Positions 17,371 to 28,548 of a DNA stretch of 64,000 nt are shown here, one piece after another. Both the position numbers and the translations under genes were made by a program. The stretch is taken from the NCBI GenBank assembly GCA_050183765.1, contig JBFXAZ010000002.1, positions 62,001 through 126,000 on the forward strand. The letters run 5' to 3'. The DNA comes from JAFAZJ01 sp050183765 (GTDB taxonomy: Bacteria > Pseudomonadota > Alphaproteobacteria > Reyranellales > Reyranellaceae). Each line of letters starts with the position of its first letter. The first letter of the stretch is position 1. Under the pieces are notes generated by a model that had not been told where the DNA came from, did not search any database, and was given only the letters and a program-made list of their open reading frames with translations.

Positions 17371-18609
17371 CTAGTCGTACTTGCGCACGTCGGCGATCAC
17401 CTTGCCGTCATTGGCGAGGCTGCCGGGGGTGGCGAAGCTCACGCCGCCGCGCACCTTGCACAGGCTCTGGATGCTGGCCTCGACGGCCTTGGCGAGCTCG
17501 GCCGAGCCGCCGCCGGCGACCTCGGCGTGCAGGGTCATGACGTCCTGCTTGTCGACCCAGTCGACCACCAGCCGCACCTTGGCCAGCTCGGGGTGGCGCT
17601 TCTGCACGGCGATCACCTGCTCGGGATCGACGAACATGCCCTTGACCTTGGTCCTCTGGTCGGCGCGGCCCATCCAGCCCTTGATGCGGGTGTTGGTGCG
17701 CCCGCAGGGACTGATGCCGGGCAGCACCGCCGACAGGTCGCCGGTGCCGAAGCGCACCAGCGGATAGGCCTTGTTGAAGGTGGTCACCACGACCTCGCCG
17801 ACCTCGCCCTCGGGCACCGGATCGCCGGTGCCGGGGCGCACGATCTCGACGATCACGCCCTCGTCCAGGATCATGCCCTCGATCGCCTCGCTCTCGTAGG
17901 CGATGCTGCCGAGATCGGCGGTGCCGTATCCCTGCAGCGCGAAGATGCCGCGCTCGTTGAACTCCTTGCGCAGCGCCGGCGGAAAGGCCTCGGCACCGAC
18001 CACCGCCTTCTTGATCGACGACACATCGCGGCCCAGCTCCCTGGCCTTCTCCAGGAGGATACGCAGGAACGAGGGCGTGCCGACATAGGCGGTCGGCCTG
18101 ATCAGCTCGATGGCGTCGAGCTGCAGCTCGGTGTTGCCGATGCCGGCCGGGATCACGGCGCAGCCGATGGCTCGGATCGAGGACTCCATCATCATGCCGG
18201 CGGGCGTCAGGTGATAGGAGTAGGTGTTGTGCACGATGTCGTCGCCGCGGAAGCCGGCGGCGTACATGCCGCGCGCGCCGCGGAAAAAATCCTTCTCGTC
18301 GGTGTCGACCTCGAAGATCGGGCCGGGTGACATGAAGATGTGGCGGATCTGACTCATCGGCACGCCGAGCAGCCCGCCCATCGGCGGCCTGGCCTTCTGC
18401 AGCGCGCCCAGGGTCGACTTGCGCAGCACCGGCAGCTTGGCCAGCGCCGCGCGGCTGGCGACCCCGGCCGGGTCGATGTCCTTGAGGCTCTCGGCGAAGA
18501 ACGGCGAATTGGCCCTGGCATGCGCGATCTGCGCCGGCAGCGCCGCCATCTGCGCCTTCTCGCGCTCGGCCGGGTCGCGGGTTTCCAGGGCGTCGTAGTA
18601 TTTCGACAT
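17371..18609 (-). CDS. Phenylacetate-CoA ligase-like (PaaK-related) protein with altered AMP loop
   Basis: 412 residues, close to PaaK length. Shared with PaaK: the N-terminal NSPFFAESL, FRGDDIVHNTYSYHLTPAGM, the GTPSFLRILLEKA region, VVGAEAFPPALR and a C-terminal GRADQRTKVKGMFVDPEQV domain. PaaK makes phenylacetyl-CoA with ATP. The usual SSGTTG phosphate loop is replaced by MSPGPIFE and the later YGxSE by YGTADLG, so adenylation may be lost or altered. Related proteins are often annotated as AMP-dependent synthetases. The ATG at 18609 has AGAGGAAGCC upstream. It lies 89 bp downstream of the cyclase gene on the same strand; co-transcription is possible. Confidence 0.8.
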   Translation of the reverse strand: MSKYYDALETRDPAEREKAQMAALPAQIAHARANSPFFAESLKDIDPAGVASRAALAKLPVLRKSTLGALQKARPPMGGLLGVPMSQIRHIFMSPGPIFEVDTDEKDFFRGARGMYAAGFRGDDIVHNTYSYHLTPAGMMMESSIRAIGCAVIPAGIGNTELQLDAIELIRPTAYVGTPSFLRILLEKARELGRDVSSIKKAVVGAEAFPPALRKEFNERGIFALQGYGTADLGSIAYESEAIEGMILDEGVIVEIVRPGTGDPVPEGEVGEVVVTTFNKAYPLVRFGTGDLSAVLPGISPCGRTNTRIKGWMGRADQRTKVKGMFVDPEQVIAVQKRHPELAKVRLVVDWVDKQDVMTLHAEVAGGGSAELAKAVEASIQSLCKVRGGVSFATPGSLANDGKVIADVRKYD

Positions 18610-18698
18610 GGCTTCCTCTGGGCCTTTCCTCCGGATGTCGCGATACTACCGCCTTCGCCGTCGGGCGCAGCACGCGAATCAGGGGCGCGAAGCCGGGG

Positions 18699-19907
18699 TC
18701 ATTCGTCGTCGGTGGGATCCGGCGTGAACAGCTCCTGCGGCAGGGCGACGCCGCGCAGCGCGTAGCGGCCCAGCGATACCAGCGCGTCGCGCCGGCCCAG
18801 CGCCCGCGCAAAGGCCGAGGACAGGATCACCTTGCAGTCGAGCGTGCGCGACAGCGCGGCGATGCGGCTGGCCTCGTTGACCGCCGGGCCCAGCACGGTG
18901 AAGTCCAGCCGCGAGGGCCCGCCGAAATTGCCGTAGAGCAGCTCGCCGACATGCAGCGCGAGATAGAGGTCGCTGACGGCGAGCCCGGCGCCGGCGCGGC
19001 GCGCACCGACCTCGGCCACGGCGCGGCGCGCGTCGTGCGCGGCGGCGAACGCGCGCGCGGCGGCGCCGGCGACATCGCTGCCGGGAAAGATCGCCAGCAT
19101 GCCGTCGCCCATGAACTTCAGGACGTTGCCGCCGTGCGCCTCCAGGCTGGCGACGATCACCTCGGCGTAGTCGTTGAGCAGCACCAGCAGCTGCTCGCGC
19201 GGCAGGCTGTCGGCGATCCGGGTGAAGTCGGCGAGGTCGCTGAACCAGATCACCGCGGTGATCGGTTCGGCGCGACCGCGCACGATGTTGCCGCTGAGCA
19301 CGCGCCGCGCCGCATCGCGGCCGAGATAGACGTCGAGGAGGGTGCGCGTGGTCTCGATGCTCAGCGCGGCATTCTTGACCAGGGCGAGCGTCGGTGTGAT
19401 GCGGTCGAACAGCGCCAGCTCCGCCTCGCTGAAGCCTTCCGGCCGGTCGGTGAGCCACGAGACGAGCACGCCGTCGACGGCGCCCAGCGTGGCGTCGCCG
19501 GCCAGCCCGATGACATAGGCGACGTAGTCGGTGGCGCCCCGGGCGACGAACTCGTCGAGCACCGGGTAGCGACCGGGCGGCAGGCTGTCGTCCAGCCGAA
19601 TGCGCAAAGACGGGCGGCCGGACTCGATCACCGAGAGGAACGGGCTCTTGAGCCAGGCGTCGTCGTTGGCGATGTCGCGGCGACGCTCGAAGCCGGTGAT
19701 GGCCATGCCCGTCGCGCGCAGCCAGGTGTGGCCGCTCGAGTCCATTGTCGGGTGCAGCACGTCGGTGGTGAGCGACACGCGCATCAATCGCACGCCCGAT
19801 GCGAGCATGCGCTCACACAGGCCGTCGAGCATTTCGATGGGCGGCGTGCCGCGCAGGCTCTGGGCGGTGAGCCAGTCGATCAGCGAAGCGGCAAGGGCGT
19901 CGGCCAT
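18699..19907 (-). CDS. Class III adenylate/guanylate cyclase with N-terminal sensor
   Basis: 402 residues. The N-terminal half (about 20-180) resembles a GAF-like sensor preceding the cyclase domain. The catalytic domain (about 205-390) has the two metal-binding aspartates D224 (VIWFSDLADFT) and D268 (KFMGDGMLAIF), K264 nearby, and the late VLGPAVNEASRI transition-state region. It makes cAMP or cGMP; the nucleotide cannot be settled by eye. A cyclic-nucleotide-binding protein at 52786-53238 could be one receptor, which is only a suggestion. The gene ends 89 bp before the PaaK-like gene. The 147-bp gap to the divergent DUF883 gene holds the promoters of both. Confidence 0.9.
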   Translation of the reverse strand: MADALAASLIDWLTAQSLRGTPPIEMLDGLCERMLASGVRLMRVSLTTDVLHPTMDSSGHTWLRATGMAITGFERRRDIANDDAWLKSPFLSVIESGRPSLRIRLDDSLPPGRYPVLDEFVARGATDYVAYVIGLAGDATLGAVDGVLVSWLTDRPEGFSEAELALFDRITPTLALVKNAALSIETTRTLLDVYLGRDAARRVLSGNIVRGRAEPITAVIWFSDLADFTRIADSLPREQLLVLLNDYAEVIVASLEAHGGNVLKFMGDGMLAIFPGSDVAGAAARAFAAAHDARRAVAEVGARRAGAGLAVSDLYLALHVGELLYGNFGGPSRLDFTVLGPAVNEASRIAALSRTLDCKVILSSAFARALGRRDALVSLGRYALRGVALPQELFTPDPTDDE

Positions 19908-20054
19908 GGCGCGGTTTCTCGCATGGAAGCGCAGCCAGCCGCCACATCCACGGCCGGCGGGAACGTCGGCCGGGCCATGACGTTATCCGCGCACGAATTG
20001 CCGGCCGCACAACACCGGCCCCGGCCGATTGTCACAAACCACCGGAGACGACCC

Positions 20055-20420
20055 ATGGCCCGCAACGCCGCGATGTCGATGACCGATTTCTCGCGCGAGG
20101 TCGCCGCGATGAAGAAGCAGATCGCCAACCTCGCCGCCTCGATCGAGGACACGGCCAAGGAAGGCGGATCGGCGGCATCGTCCATCACCGACAGCGGCCG
20201 CCGCCTGCTGTCGCAGGCCACGACGCTGGTCGACGATCTCGCGCACCGCGCGCGCGACGCCGCCAGCGAGACGGCACATGTCGCCTACGACCGTGCCAGG
20301 ACGGCCGCCCACGACACCGAGGAACTGCTCGAGGAAACCATCCGCGAGCGGCCGCTGACCTCGGTCGCCGTCGCGCTGGGCGCGGGTGCGCTGCTGGCGT
20401 TGCTGCTGCGCCGTCGCTGA
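20055..20420 (+). CDS. DUF883/ElaB-like membrane-anchored helical protein
   Basis: 121 residues. A long amphipathic region (about 10-95; REVAAMKKQIANLAASIEDT, then HRARDAASETAHVAYDRA) is followed by ERPLTSVAVALGAGALLALLL and a final RRR, the C-terminal tail-anchor typical of DUF883/ElaB/YqjD. E. coli relatives associate with ribosomes at the inner membrane in stationary phase. The ATG at 20055 has GGAGACGACCC in front. First of three small membrane-protein genes (next at 20437 and 20752) that look like one stress-type operon. Confidence 0.82.
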   Translation: MARNAAMSMTDFSREVAAMKKQIANLAASIEDTAKEGGSAASSITDSGRRLLSQATTLVDDLAHRARDAASETAHVAYDRARTAAHDTEELLEETIRERPLTSVAVALGAGALLALLLRRR

Positions 20421-20436
20421 CCGGCGCGTCGCGCCC

Positions 20437-20733
20437 ATGTCGCTGGTCACGACCGCGCTGTCCTCAGCCTTCTCTTTGGCCGGGCTGCCCAGATCGCTGG
20501 CGCTCTACGGCCTCGCCGTCACGGCCGTCGTCGCGCGCCGCATCGCGCGGAGGCTGGCGCTCTATCTCGCCGTCTCGGCCGTGGTCGCCGTCGGCGCGTC
20601 GTTCCTGACGGCGGCGGTCTTCCTGGCGCTGATGGATGCGCTGGGCGCGGTCTACGCCGCCGCGATCGTCGGCGCCTGCTATCTCGTGGTCGGGCTGATG
20701 GCGCTGATCATCATTCGATCGGGGCGTCCCTGA
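20437..20733 (+). CDS. Small membrane protein, YqjE/phage-holin-like
   Basis: 98 residues with two strong hydrophobic hairpins: about 40-65 (LYLAVSAVVAVGASFLTAAV) and about 70-93 (AVYAAAIVGACYLVVGLMAL), after a short amphipathic segment with RRIARR. The arrangement matches YqjE-like or DUF1469 holin-superfamily proteins, which often sit next to DUF883 genes as here. The ATG at 20437 is 16 bp after the DUF883 stop; no strong binding site is visible, so translation may rely on coupling. Function unknown. Confidence 0.65.
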   Translation: MSLVTTALSSAFSLAGLPRSLALYGLAVTAVVARRIARRLALYLAVSAVVAVGASFLTAAVFLALMDALGAVYAAAIVGACYLVVGLMALIIIRSGRP

Positions 20734-20751
20734 GAGCTGAGGAGTCTGGTC

Positions 20752-20916
20752 ATGTTGAGATGGGCCATCGCCTTCCTGGTCATCGCGCTGATCGCCGCGG
20801 TCTTCGGCTTCGGCGGCGTCGCCGCGGCCGCGACCGACATCGCGCGCATCCTGTTCCTGGTCTTCCTCGTGCTGTTCGTGATCAGCCTGCTCTTCGGCCT
20901 GATGCGCCGAAGTTGA
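20752..20916 (+). CDS. DUF1328 family small membrane protein
   Basis: 54 residues. It begins MLRWAIAFLVIALIAAVFGF, has the GGVAAAATDIARILF centre and a second hydrophobic helix ending LLFGLMRRS: the full DUF1328 (YtjA) pattern, two membrane spans. The ATG at 20752 follows GAGGAGTCTGGTC, a strong binding site. It is third in the DUF883/YqjE-like/DUF1328 cassette, 18 bp after the previous gene. Such proteins are often induced by stress in alphaproteobacteria; their role is unknown. Confidence 0.9.
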   Translation: MLRWAIAFLVIALIAAVFGFGGVAAAATDIARILFLVFLVLFVISLLFGLMRRS

Positions 20917-21047
20917 CCTGGCATCCCGCCCCTCCTCCCGGCAGGCGCACAGCGTGATCGTCCCCGCCGTGGCCCGGTGGTCATGGCGGCGACGGCTTGG
21001 CAGCCGGGCGGCCCGGCCCTAGGCTGGACCGCACGGAGGAAAGTCCC

Positions 21048-21932
21048 ATGCAAAGCACGCTGCGCGGCAACGCCGGGCCCCGCTACAAGCACGTCGCAGG
21101 CGAGGAACGGCCGTACGAGAGCATCGCGATCGACAAGCTCACGCCGATCATCGGCGCGGAGGTCGCCGGCGTCGATCTCAGCCGGCCGCTCAGCAACCAG
21201 ACCATCGACGAGCTGCACCGCGCGCTGGCCGAGAACTGCGTGATCTTCTTCCGCGACCAGACGATCACGCCCGACCAACACCTCGCCTTCGGCCGGCTGT
21301 GGGGCGACCTGCACGTGCATCCGGCCGCGCCGCACGAGCCGGGCAAGCCCGAGCTGATGATCATCCATGCCGACAAGGACAGCCCGCGCGCCAATGGCGA
21401 GGGCTGGCACACCGATGTCTCGTGCGACGTCGAGCCGCCGATGGGCAGCATCCTCTACATCAAGACATGCCCGCCCAAGGGCGGCGACACGCTGTTCGCC
21501 AACATGTACGCCGCCTACGAGGCGCTGTCGGACCGCATGAAGCGGTACCTCGACGGCCTGACCGCGATCCACGACGGCGAGCAGGTCTACCGCGGCCTCT
21601 ACAAGAACTACGGCGTCCAGGACAAGGACACCTACCCGCGCGCCGAGCATCCCGTGGTGCGCACGCACCCGGTGACCGGCAGGAAGGCGCTCTACGTCAA
21701 TCGCGGCTTCACCCGCTCGCTGGTCGGCGTGCCGCGCGACGAGGGCGACGGCATCCTGCGCTATCTCTACGAGCACATGGAGAACCCGCTGTTCCAGTGC
21801 CGCTTCCGCTGGCGCGCCAACTCCATCGCCTTCTGGGACAACCGCTGCGTCCAGCACCGCGCGATGTGGGACTACTGGCCCCACACCCGCAGCGGCAACC
21901 GCGTGACGGTGAAGGGCGAGCGGCCGGTGTAG
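21048..21932 (+). CDS. TauD/TfdA family Fe(II)/2-oxoglutarate dioxygenase
   Basis: 294 residues. Iron ligands H121 and D123 (GWHTDVSCD) and H270 (RCVQHRAMWDY) are present, with an Arg in the C-terminal SGNRVTVKGE for 2-oxoglutarate. GVDLSRPLS and VRTHPVTGRKALYVN are family signatures. The C-terminus (HRAMWDYWPHTR) resembles TauD and alkylsulfatase-like members more than the copy at 5920-6801 does. The substrate is unknown. The ATG at 21048 follows GGAGGAAAGTCCC. Ends 1 bp before the convergent DUF2182 gene. Confidence 0.92.
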   Translation: MQSTLRGNAGPRYKHVAGEERPYESIAIDKLTPIIGAEVAGVDLSRPLSNQTIDELHRALAENCVIFFRDQTITPDQHLAFGRLWGDLHVHPAAPHEPGKPELMIIHADKDSPRANGEGWHTDVSCDVEPPMGSILYIKTCPPKGGDTLFANMYAAYEALSDRMKRYLDGLTAIHDGEQVYRGLYKNYGVQDKDTYPRAEHPVVRTHPVTGRKALYVNRGFTRSLVGVPRDEGDGILRYLYEHMENPLFQCRFRWRANSIAFWDNRCVQHRAMWDYWPHTRSGNRVTVKGERPV

Positions 21933-21933
21933 G

Positions 21934-22704
21934 CTAAAGCGCCAGGAGCCTCACCCCATAGCCGATCAGCAGCAGGCCGCCGATGCGCGCCAGCCACGGG
22001 CCGACCGGAAACAGCTTCTCGACGAGCACCAGCGCCGTGAGGACGGCCACCCAGACCAGGTTCATCACGCCGCCGACGAAGAGCAGCGCCATCAGGATCC
22101 AGCAGCAGCCCAGGCAATAGAGACCATGGCTGAAGCCCATGCGCACCGCGCCGCCGGGGCCATCGCGCCAGTGGTTGACGATGAAGGCGAAGGGCGATCG
22201 ACAATGGGCGAGGCAGGCCTGCTTGAGCGGCGTGAACTGGTAGACGCCCGCGGCGATGAACAGCAGGCCACCCAGCACCGGGCTGGTCGTCTTCATCGCC
22301 ATCGGCGCCAGCAGGCTGGCCCGCTCGAGGCCGGCCTGGGCAAGCGTCGCGACGATGCTGAAGCCCGTCCAGGCCAGCAGGTAGCCCGAGGTGAAGAGCG
22401 CCGTCGGCGTGTAGGACTGCCCGCGCGTGCGCCGGTTCCGGTTGATGGTGGCGAAGGTCAGGATCATCGGCGCCGCGCTCGGCAGCATCATGCCGACCAT
22501 CATGACGCACCACATCACGAGCAGCAGGAGCAGCTCGAAGCCATCCTTGGCCGGCATGTCCATGCCCGGATCCATCGCCGCCATCGTCGCGGCCTCGTCG
22601 GCCAGATAGAGCCACGACAGCGCCACAAGGCCGCCGAGCGCGGCAAGGACGACGATCCGTTGGCGCAGATCAGGCCGCCCAGGCAAAGGGCGCGTAGTGT
22701 CCAT
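21934..22704 (-). CDS. DUF2182 predicted metal-binding membrane protein
   Basis: 256 residues with about six membrane spans. The signature MWCVMMVGMMLPSAAPM and the later GFSHGLYCLGCCWILM mark the family. The Met, Cys and His within the membrane suggest soft-metal (copper-like) binding, an inference from composition. The ATG at 22704 lies inside the 3' end of the DUF1326 gene (35-bp overlap), so the two are co-transcribed and probably translationally coupled. DUF1326 and DUF2182 genes are commonly found together; the joint role is not established to my knowledge. Confidence 0.88.
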   Translation of the reverse strand: MDTTRPLPGRPDLRQRIVVLAALGGLVALSWLYLADEAATMAAMDPGMDMPAKDGFELLLLLVMWCVMMVGMMLPSAAPMILTFATINRNRRTRGQSYTPTALFTSGYLLAWTGFSIVATLAQAGLERASLLAPMAMKTTSPVLGGLLFIAAGVYQFTPLKQACLAHCRSPFAFIVNHWRDGPGGAVRMGFSHGLYCLGCCWILMALLFVGGVMNLVWVAVLTALVLVEKLFPVGPWLARIGGLLLIGYGVRLLAL

Positions 22705-23293
22705 TGTTGCCCTTGCGGACCAGGCTGAGGTCGAGCCCGAAGCCCTTCACCTCGGTCTTGCTGGCGCGCGCGAGCGCCAGGCGGCGGTTGGCCGGATGGG
22801 CGGTGTTGTCGATGTAGAACGGCTCGCCGGAACGATTGCGCGAGGCCACGCCTTCGATGGCGAAGGCGAGGATGCCCGGGATCTCGGTGGCGCGGCGCAA
22901 TCCGTCGGCGGTGAAATCGATCTTCCGAAACTCGACGCCGCGGAAGTCGCTCACGAGATTGTCGCGGATCATCTGCGGCGGCCCTCCGGCCTTGCCGCTG
23001 ACGATGCTGCCCAGCGCCTGGCGCTGGGCCTCGCTCGCCGCCTCGTCGACGACGCAGCCGAACACCCAGTCGCCATCCGCCATGATCCGCTTGGAGCGGA
23101 TCACCAGGGCGAACTTCAGGCCGTCGAGGGAAACGTCGCCGTGACGCCCGCGGTCGATGCGGTAGACCATCAACGCCGTGCAGTGCTCGTGCGTCGCCTC
23201 AGCCTGCGGGTTGGTGAAGATGCAGGGACACAGATAGTCGCAGTTGCAACTCTCCATGTACTCGCCATTCAGCTCCCAGGTCTTCTGCGCCAT
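22670..23293 (-). CDS. DUF1326 family protein
   Basis: 207 residues. The N-terminus carries the DUF1326 cysteine cluster SCNCDYLCPCIF, a likely metal site, followed by the conserved central region with SLDGLKFALVI and a Gly-rich GKAGGP. No signal peptide or membrane segment is seen. The ATG at 23293 follows GGGAGGAGCGATCGAC and is preferred to a start 16 codons earlier. It is the first gene of the pair with the overlapping DUF2182 membrane protein, perhaps delivering metal to it, which is inference. Confidence 0.9.
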   Translation of the reverse strand: MAQKTWELNGEYMESCNCDYLCPCIFTNPQAEATHEHCTALMVYRIDRGRHGDVSLDGLKFALVIRSKRIMADGDWVFGCVVDEAASEAQRQALGSIVSGKAGGPPQMIRDNLVSDFRGVEFRKIDFTADGLRRATEIPGILAFAIEGVASRNRSGEPFYIDNTAHPANRRLALARASKTEVKGFGLDLSLVRKGNNGHYAPFAWAA

Positions 23294-23355
23294 GTCGATC
23301 GCTCCTCCCTGCCCAATCCATGGTTCCCGGACACGCGGCACCGGTGACCCGTCGC

Positions 23356-23748
23356 CTACAGGCCCTTCATCAGAACGTCGCGGATCTGGCCATCCGAAAA
23401 CATGCCGTCGGTGCGCCGGGCATAGGCGCAGCGCATGTCGAGGACACCGCCCGAGAAGCTGATGGCCATCTCGGCCGGCGTGGCGACATTGGCGAGCTTC
23501 ACCAGCTTCAGCCCGTCGCGCACCGCCTCGCGTCCCAGCTCGTCGCTGCAGATCACGCGCAGCGCCATGTTGAGTCGGTGGCAGGAGAGGTTGTCCAGGA
23601 AGTTCAGGCCCTCGGCGTCATTCGCCAGGCTGTCCCAGTCGATCTCGTAGCGGATCGGACTGCCGGTGATCTCGAGCAGCTCCTTCTCGCGCTCGGGGAT
23701 CGTGGTGTCGGTCAGTTCCTTGATCTTGCGACGCTCGGCAAGTCCCAT
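23356..23748 (-). CDS. Conserved-looking hypothetical protein
   Basis: 130 residues, not recognised. It has a charged N-terminal helix (AERRKIKELTDTTIPEREKELLEI), an acidic middle with IDWDSLANDAEGLNFLDNL, one HRLNMAL helix, and a C-terminal stretch with GGVLDMRCAYARR. No signal peptide or membrane span. Codon use matches the neighbours. It lies 62 bp upstream of the DUF1326 gene on the same strand, so it may lead that operon. A fully functional product is likely given its ordered composition, but no function can be proposed. Confidence 0.65.
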   Translation of the reverse strand: MGLAERRKIKELTDTTIPEREKELLEITGSPIRYEIDWDSLANDAEGLNFLDNLSCHRLNMALRVICSDELGREAVRDGLKLVKLANVATPAEMAISFSGGVLDMRCAYARRTDGMFSDGQIRDVLMKGL

Positions 23749-23834
23749 GGCGTGGCCCCTCGCGGTTCACGCCCCAGCATGTCGCCGCCAGGGCGATGGT
23801 GGCAAGACCGACCACGAGACGCTACACCGGCGCC

Positions 23835-24638
23835 ATGGAGTCCGAAGACCTGTTCCTCGACCTGCCGGACCGCCGCATCCGCGGCCGCTGGGTCGCGCGC
23901 GCGGCGCGCGACGACGGCTATGCGCGGCCGACGCTGATCTTTCTGCACGAGGGGCTGGGCTGCGTCGAGATGTGGCGCGACTTCCCGGCCAGGCTCTGCG
24001 CCGCGACGGGCTTCGCCGGCTTCGCCTATGACCGCACCGGCTATGGCCAGTCCTCGCCCTGGCCGACGCCGCCCGGCACCGCCTACATGCACATCGAGGC
24101 CGAAGAGGTGCTGCCGCGCGTCCTCGAAGCGGCGGGCATCGGCGAGCACATCCTGATCGGCCACAGCGACGGCGGCAGCATCGCGTTGATCAGCGCCGGT
24201 CACGATCCCGACCCGCTGCAGGCCGTGGTGACATTGGCGGCCCATGTCATCTGCGAGGCGGAAGGCGTCGCCTCGATCCGCAAGGCGCGCGCGGCCTTCG
24301 ACGGCGGCGATCTGCGCGCGCGACTGGCGAAGTATCACCGCGATGTCGACGGCGCCTTCAACCTGTGGGCCGATGCCTGGCTCGATGCGACCTTCATGGA
24401 CTGGTCGATCGAAGACCGGCTGCCCGGCGTGCAGGTGCCGGTGCAGGCGATCCAGGGCGAGGACGACGAATACGGCAGCGAGCTGCAGCTCGGCCTGATC
24501 GCCGGCAAGGTATCGGGCTACAGCGAGACGCGGTTGATCCCCACCTGTGGACATTCCCCGCACCTTCAGCAGCCGCAGCGCACCCTGTCGGAGATCGCCC
24601 GCTTCATCGGCCCGTTCGCGACGATGGGCGAGGGCTGA
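23835..24638 (+). CDS. Alpha/beta hydrolase
   Basis: 267 residues. Oxyanion segment FLHEGLG, then YDRTGYGQS, nucleophile S111 in IGHSDGG, an acid candidate in QGEDDEYG, and the histidine in TCGHSPHLQQP. This is the classic fold of esterases and haloalkane-dehalogenase-like hydrolases, with a cap between about 140 and 200. The start is uncertain: ATG at 23835 (ESEDLFLDLP) is chosen because homologues begin near there; an ATG at 23796 adds 13 basic residues. Convergent with the lipoprotein gene, ending 3 bp before it. Substrate unknown. Confidence 0.85.
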   Translation: MESEDLFLDLPDRRIRGRWVARAARDDGYARPTLIFLHEGLGCVEMWRDFPARLCAATGFAGFAYDRTGYGQSSPWPTPPGTAYMHIEAEEVLPRVLEAAGIGEHILIGHSDGGSIALISAGHDPDPLQAVVTLAAHVICEAEGVASIRKARAAFDGGDLRARLAKYHRDVDGAFNLWADAWLDATFMDWSIEDRLPGVQVPVQAIQGEDDEYGSELQLGLIAGKVSGYSETRLIPTCGHSPHLQQPQRTLSEIARFIGPFATMGEG

Positions 24639-24641
24639 GCG

Positions 24642-25613
24642 CTACATCCGGCGCAACTCCGCCGACGCGGCGAGGTTGGCGGCGCTGCTGGGCCTGCAGC
24701 GCGCCTGGCTGAGCTGGAACAGCTCGCGCGCGCGGGTACGGTTGCCGCCGCGCAGGGCGTCCAACCCCTGGAACAGCGCCGTCAGGCAGTGGCCGTTGCT
24801 GCGCTTGGCACTGGCGTCGGTCTCGGCTGCGACGTCGAGATCGCCCGCCGACATGCGGCCCAGCAGATGGCGCACGATCGGCGCCGGCCACTCCGCCGGC
24901 TCGCCATAGGCGCGGTAGTCGGCCGCCAGCGCGCCGCGCGCGTCGCGCCGCAGCTTCACGTTGTTGGCATAGCGCCACAGCATCGGCAGGACCGGCGCGG
25001 CGCCCTTCCAGCCGCGCAGCAGCGTGTCGAGGTCGTCGGCCGATTCGCGAAAGCTGCCCTTGTTGTAATAGGCCTGAACGCGCAGCCAGCGCGCGTAGAT
25101 GCTGGAGTCGACCACCGGCGACAGGTCCGCGATCGCCAGGTCGTTGTCGCCCAGCATCAGCCGCACCTGGCCGCGCGCGGTCAGCAGGGTCGGCAGGCCC
25201 GGCCGCTCGCGCAGCGCCTTGTCGAGGCTGTCGAGCGCCGGCTGGGTCCGTCCGGCATTGGCGCTGACCACCGCCGCCGCCGCCAGGATGTCGAAACGGG
25301 TGTCGGGCCAGACGCGCAACGCCTCCTGGAAGTCGCGGCGCGAGTCGGACTCGCGGCCCATCGAGCGGAACAGCATCGAGCGCAGCATCAGCAGGTCGGC
25401 CCGCCGCTGCGGCGTGAGATCCTCGCGCGCCAGCTGCTTGTCGAGGCTGCCCATCGCGCCGGCGCCGGAACGACTGGCCGCCAACGTGCCGCCCGGGCTG
25501 CGCCCGTCGTGCTCCAGCGGATCGCGGCCGGCATTGTCGGCCGTCGGCTGGACGGCCGCGGAACAGGCGGACAGCACCAGTACCGCCATCAGGGCCGCCA
25601 ACACAGACCGCAT
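24642..25613 (-). CDS. TPR-containing lipoprotein
   Basis: 323 residues. A lipoprotein signal (LAALMAVLVLSAC) puts the lipidated cysteine at about residue 17. The rest is helical, with tetratricopeptide-like repeats: LMLRSMLFRSMGRESDSRRD, SANAGRTQPALDSLDKALR, and a later LTARGQVRLMLGDNDLAIADL. Such proteins are outer-membrane or periplasmic scaffolds. The ATG at 25613 has GGAG eight bases upstream; a GTG two codons earlier sits too close to it. Divergent from acnA across about 170 bp. Confidence 0.8.
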   Translation of the reverse strand: MRSVLAALMAVLVLSACSAAVQPTADNAGRDPLEHDGRSPGGTLAASRSGAGAMGSLDKQLAREDLTPQRRADLLMLRSMLFRSMGRESDSRRDFQEALRVWPDTRFDILAAAAVVSANAGRTQPALDSLDKALRERPGLPTLLTARGQVRLMLGDNDLAIADLSPVVDSSIYARWLRVQAYYNKGSFRESADDLDTLLRGWKGAAPVLPMLWRYANNVKLRRDARGALAADYRAYGEPAEWPAPIVRHLLGRMSAGDLDVAAETDASAKRSNGHCLTALFQGLDALRGGNRTRARELFQLSQARCRPSSAANLAASAELRRM

Positions 25614-25705
25614 CCGCACGTCTCCATCCGCCGAACCAACCGGACGACGCGCGCACCTTATCGTGGCCTGACCTCGATTAGGAAGGCGATGGAACGTCCC
25701 TTGCG

Positions 25706-25734
25706 TTGCCTTCGCGCGGGTCGCGGAATATGTT
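25706..25734 (+). promoter_or_regulatory. acnA: Possible housekeeping promoter for acnA
   Basis: TTGCCT (25706-25711) and TATGTT (25729-25734) are spaced 17 bp, about 50 bp before the acnA start. Chosen by eye from sequence resemblance only. Confidence 0.35.
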
Positions 25735-25783
25735 CCGGCCGATCTTCCCCGCGCCTCCCGCGCGCACGCCGGAGCATCCCTAC

Positions 25784-28480
<2,697 letters not shown>

Positions 28481-28503
28481 CTTCTTCCGGTAGAACTGAC
28501 GGC

Positions 28504-28534
28504 GGGGCGGTCGCGAGGCCGCCCCGTCTTGTTT
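28504..28534 (+). terminator. Terminator after acnA
   Basis: GGGGCGGTC (28504-28512), loop GCGA, GGCCGCCCC (28517-28525) with one G-T pair, then GTCTTGTTT. Starts 24 bp after the acnA stop. Confidence 0.7.
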
Positions 28535-28548
28535 GGAAAGCCTTCGGG

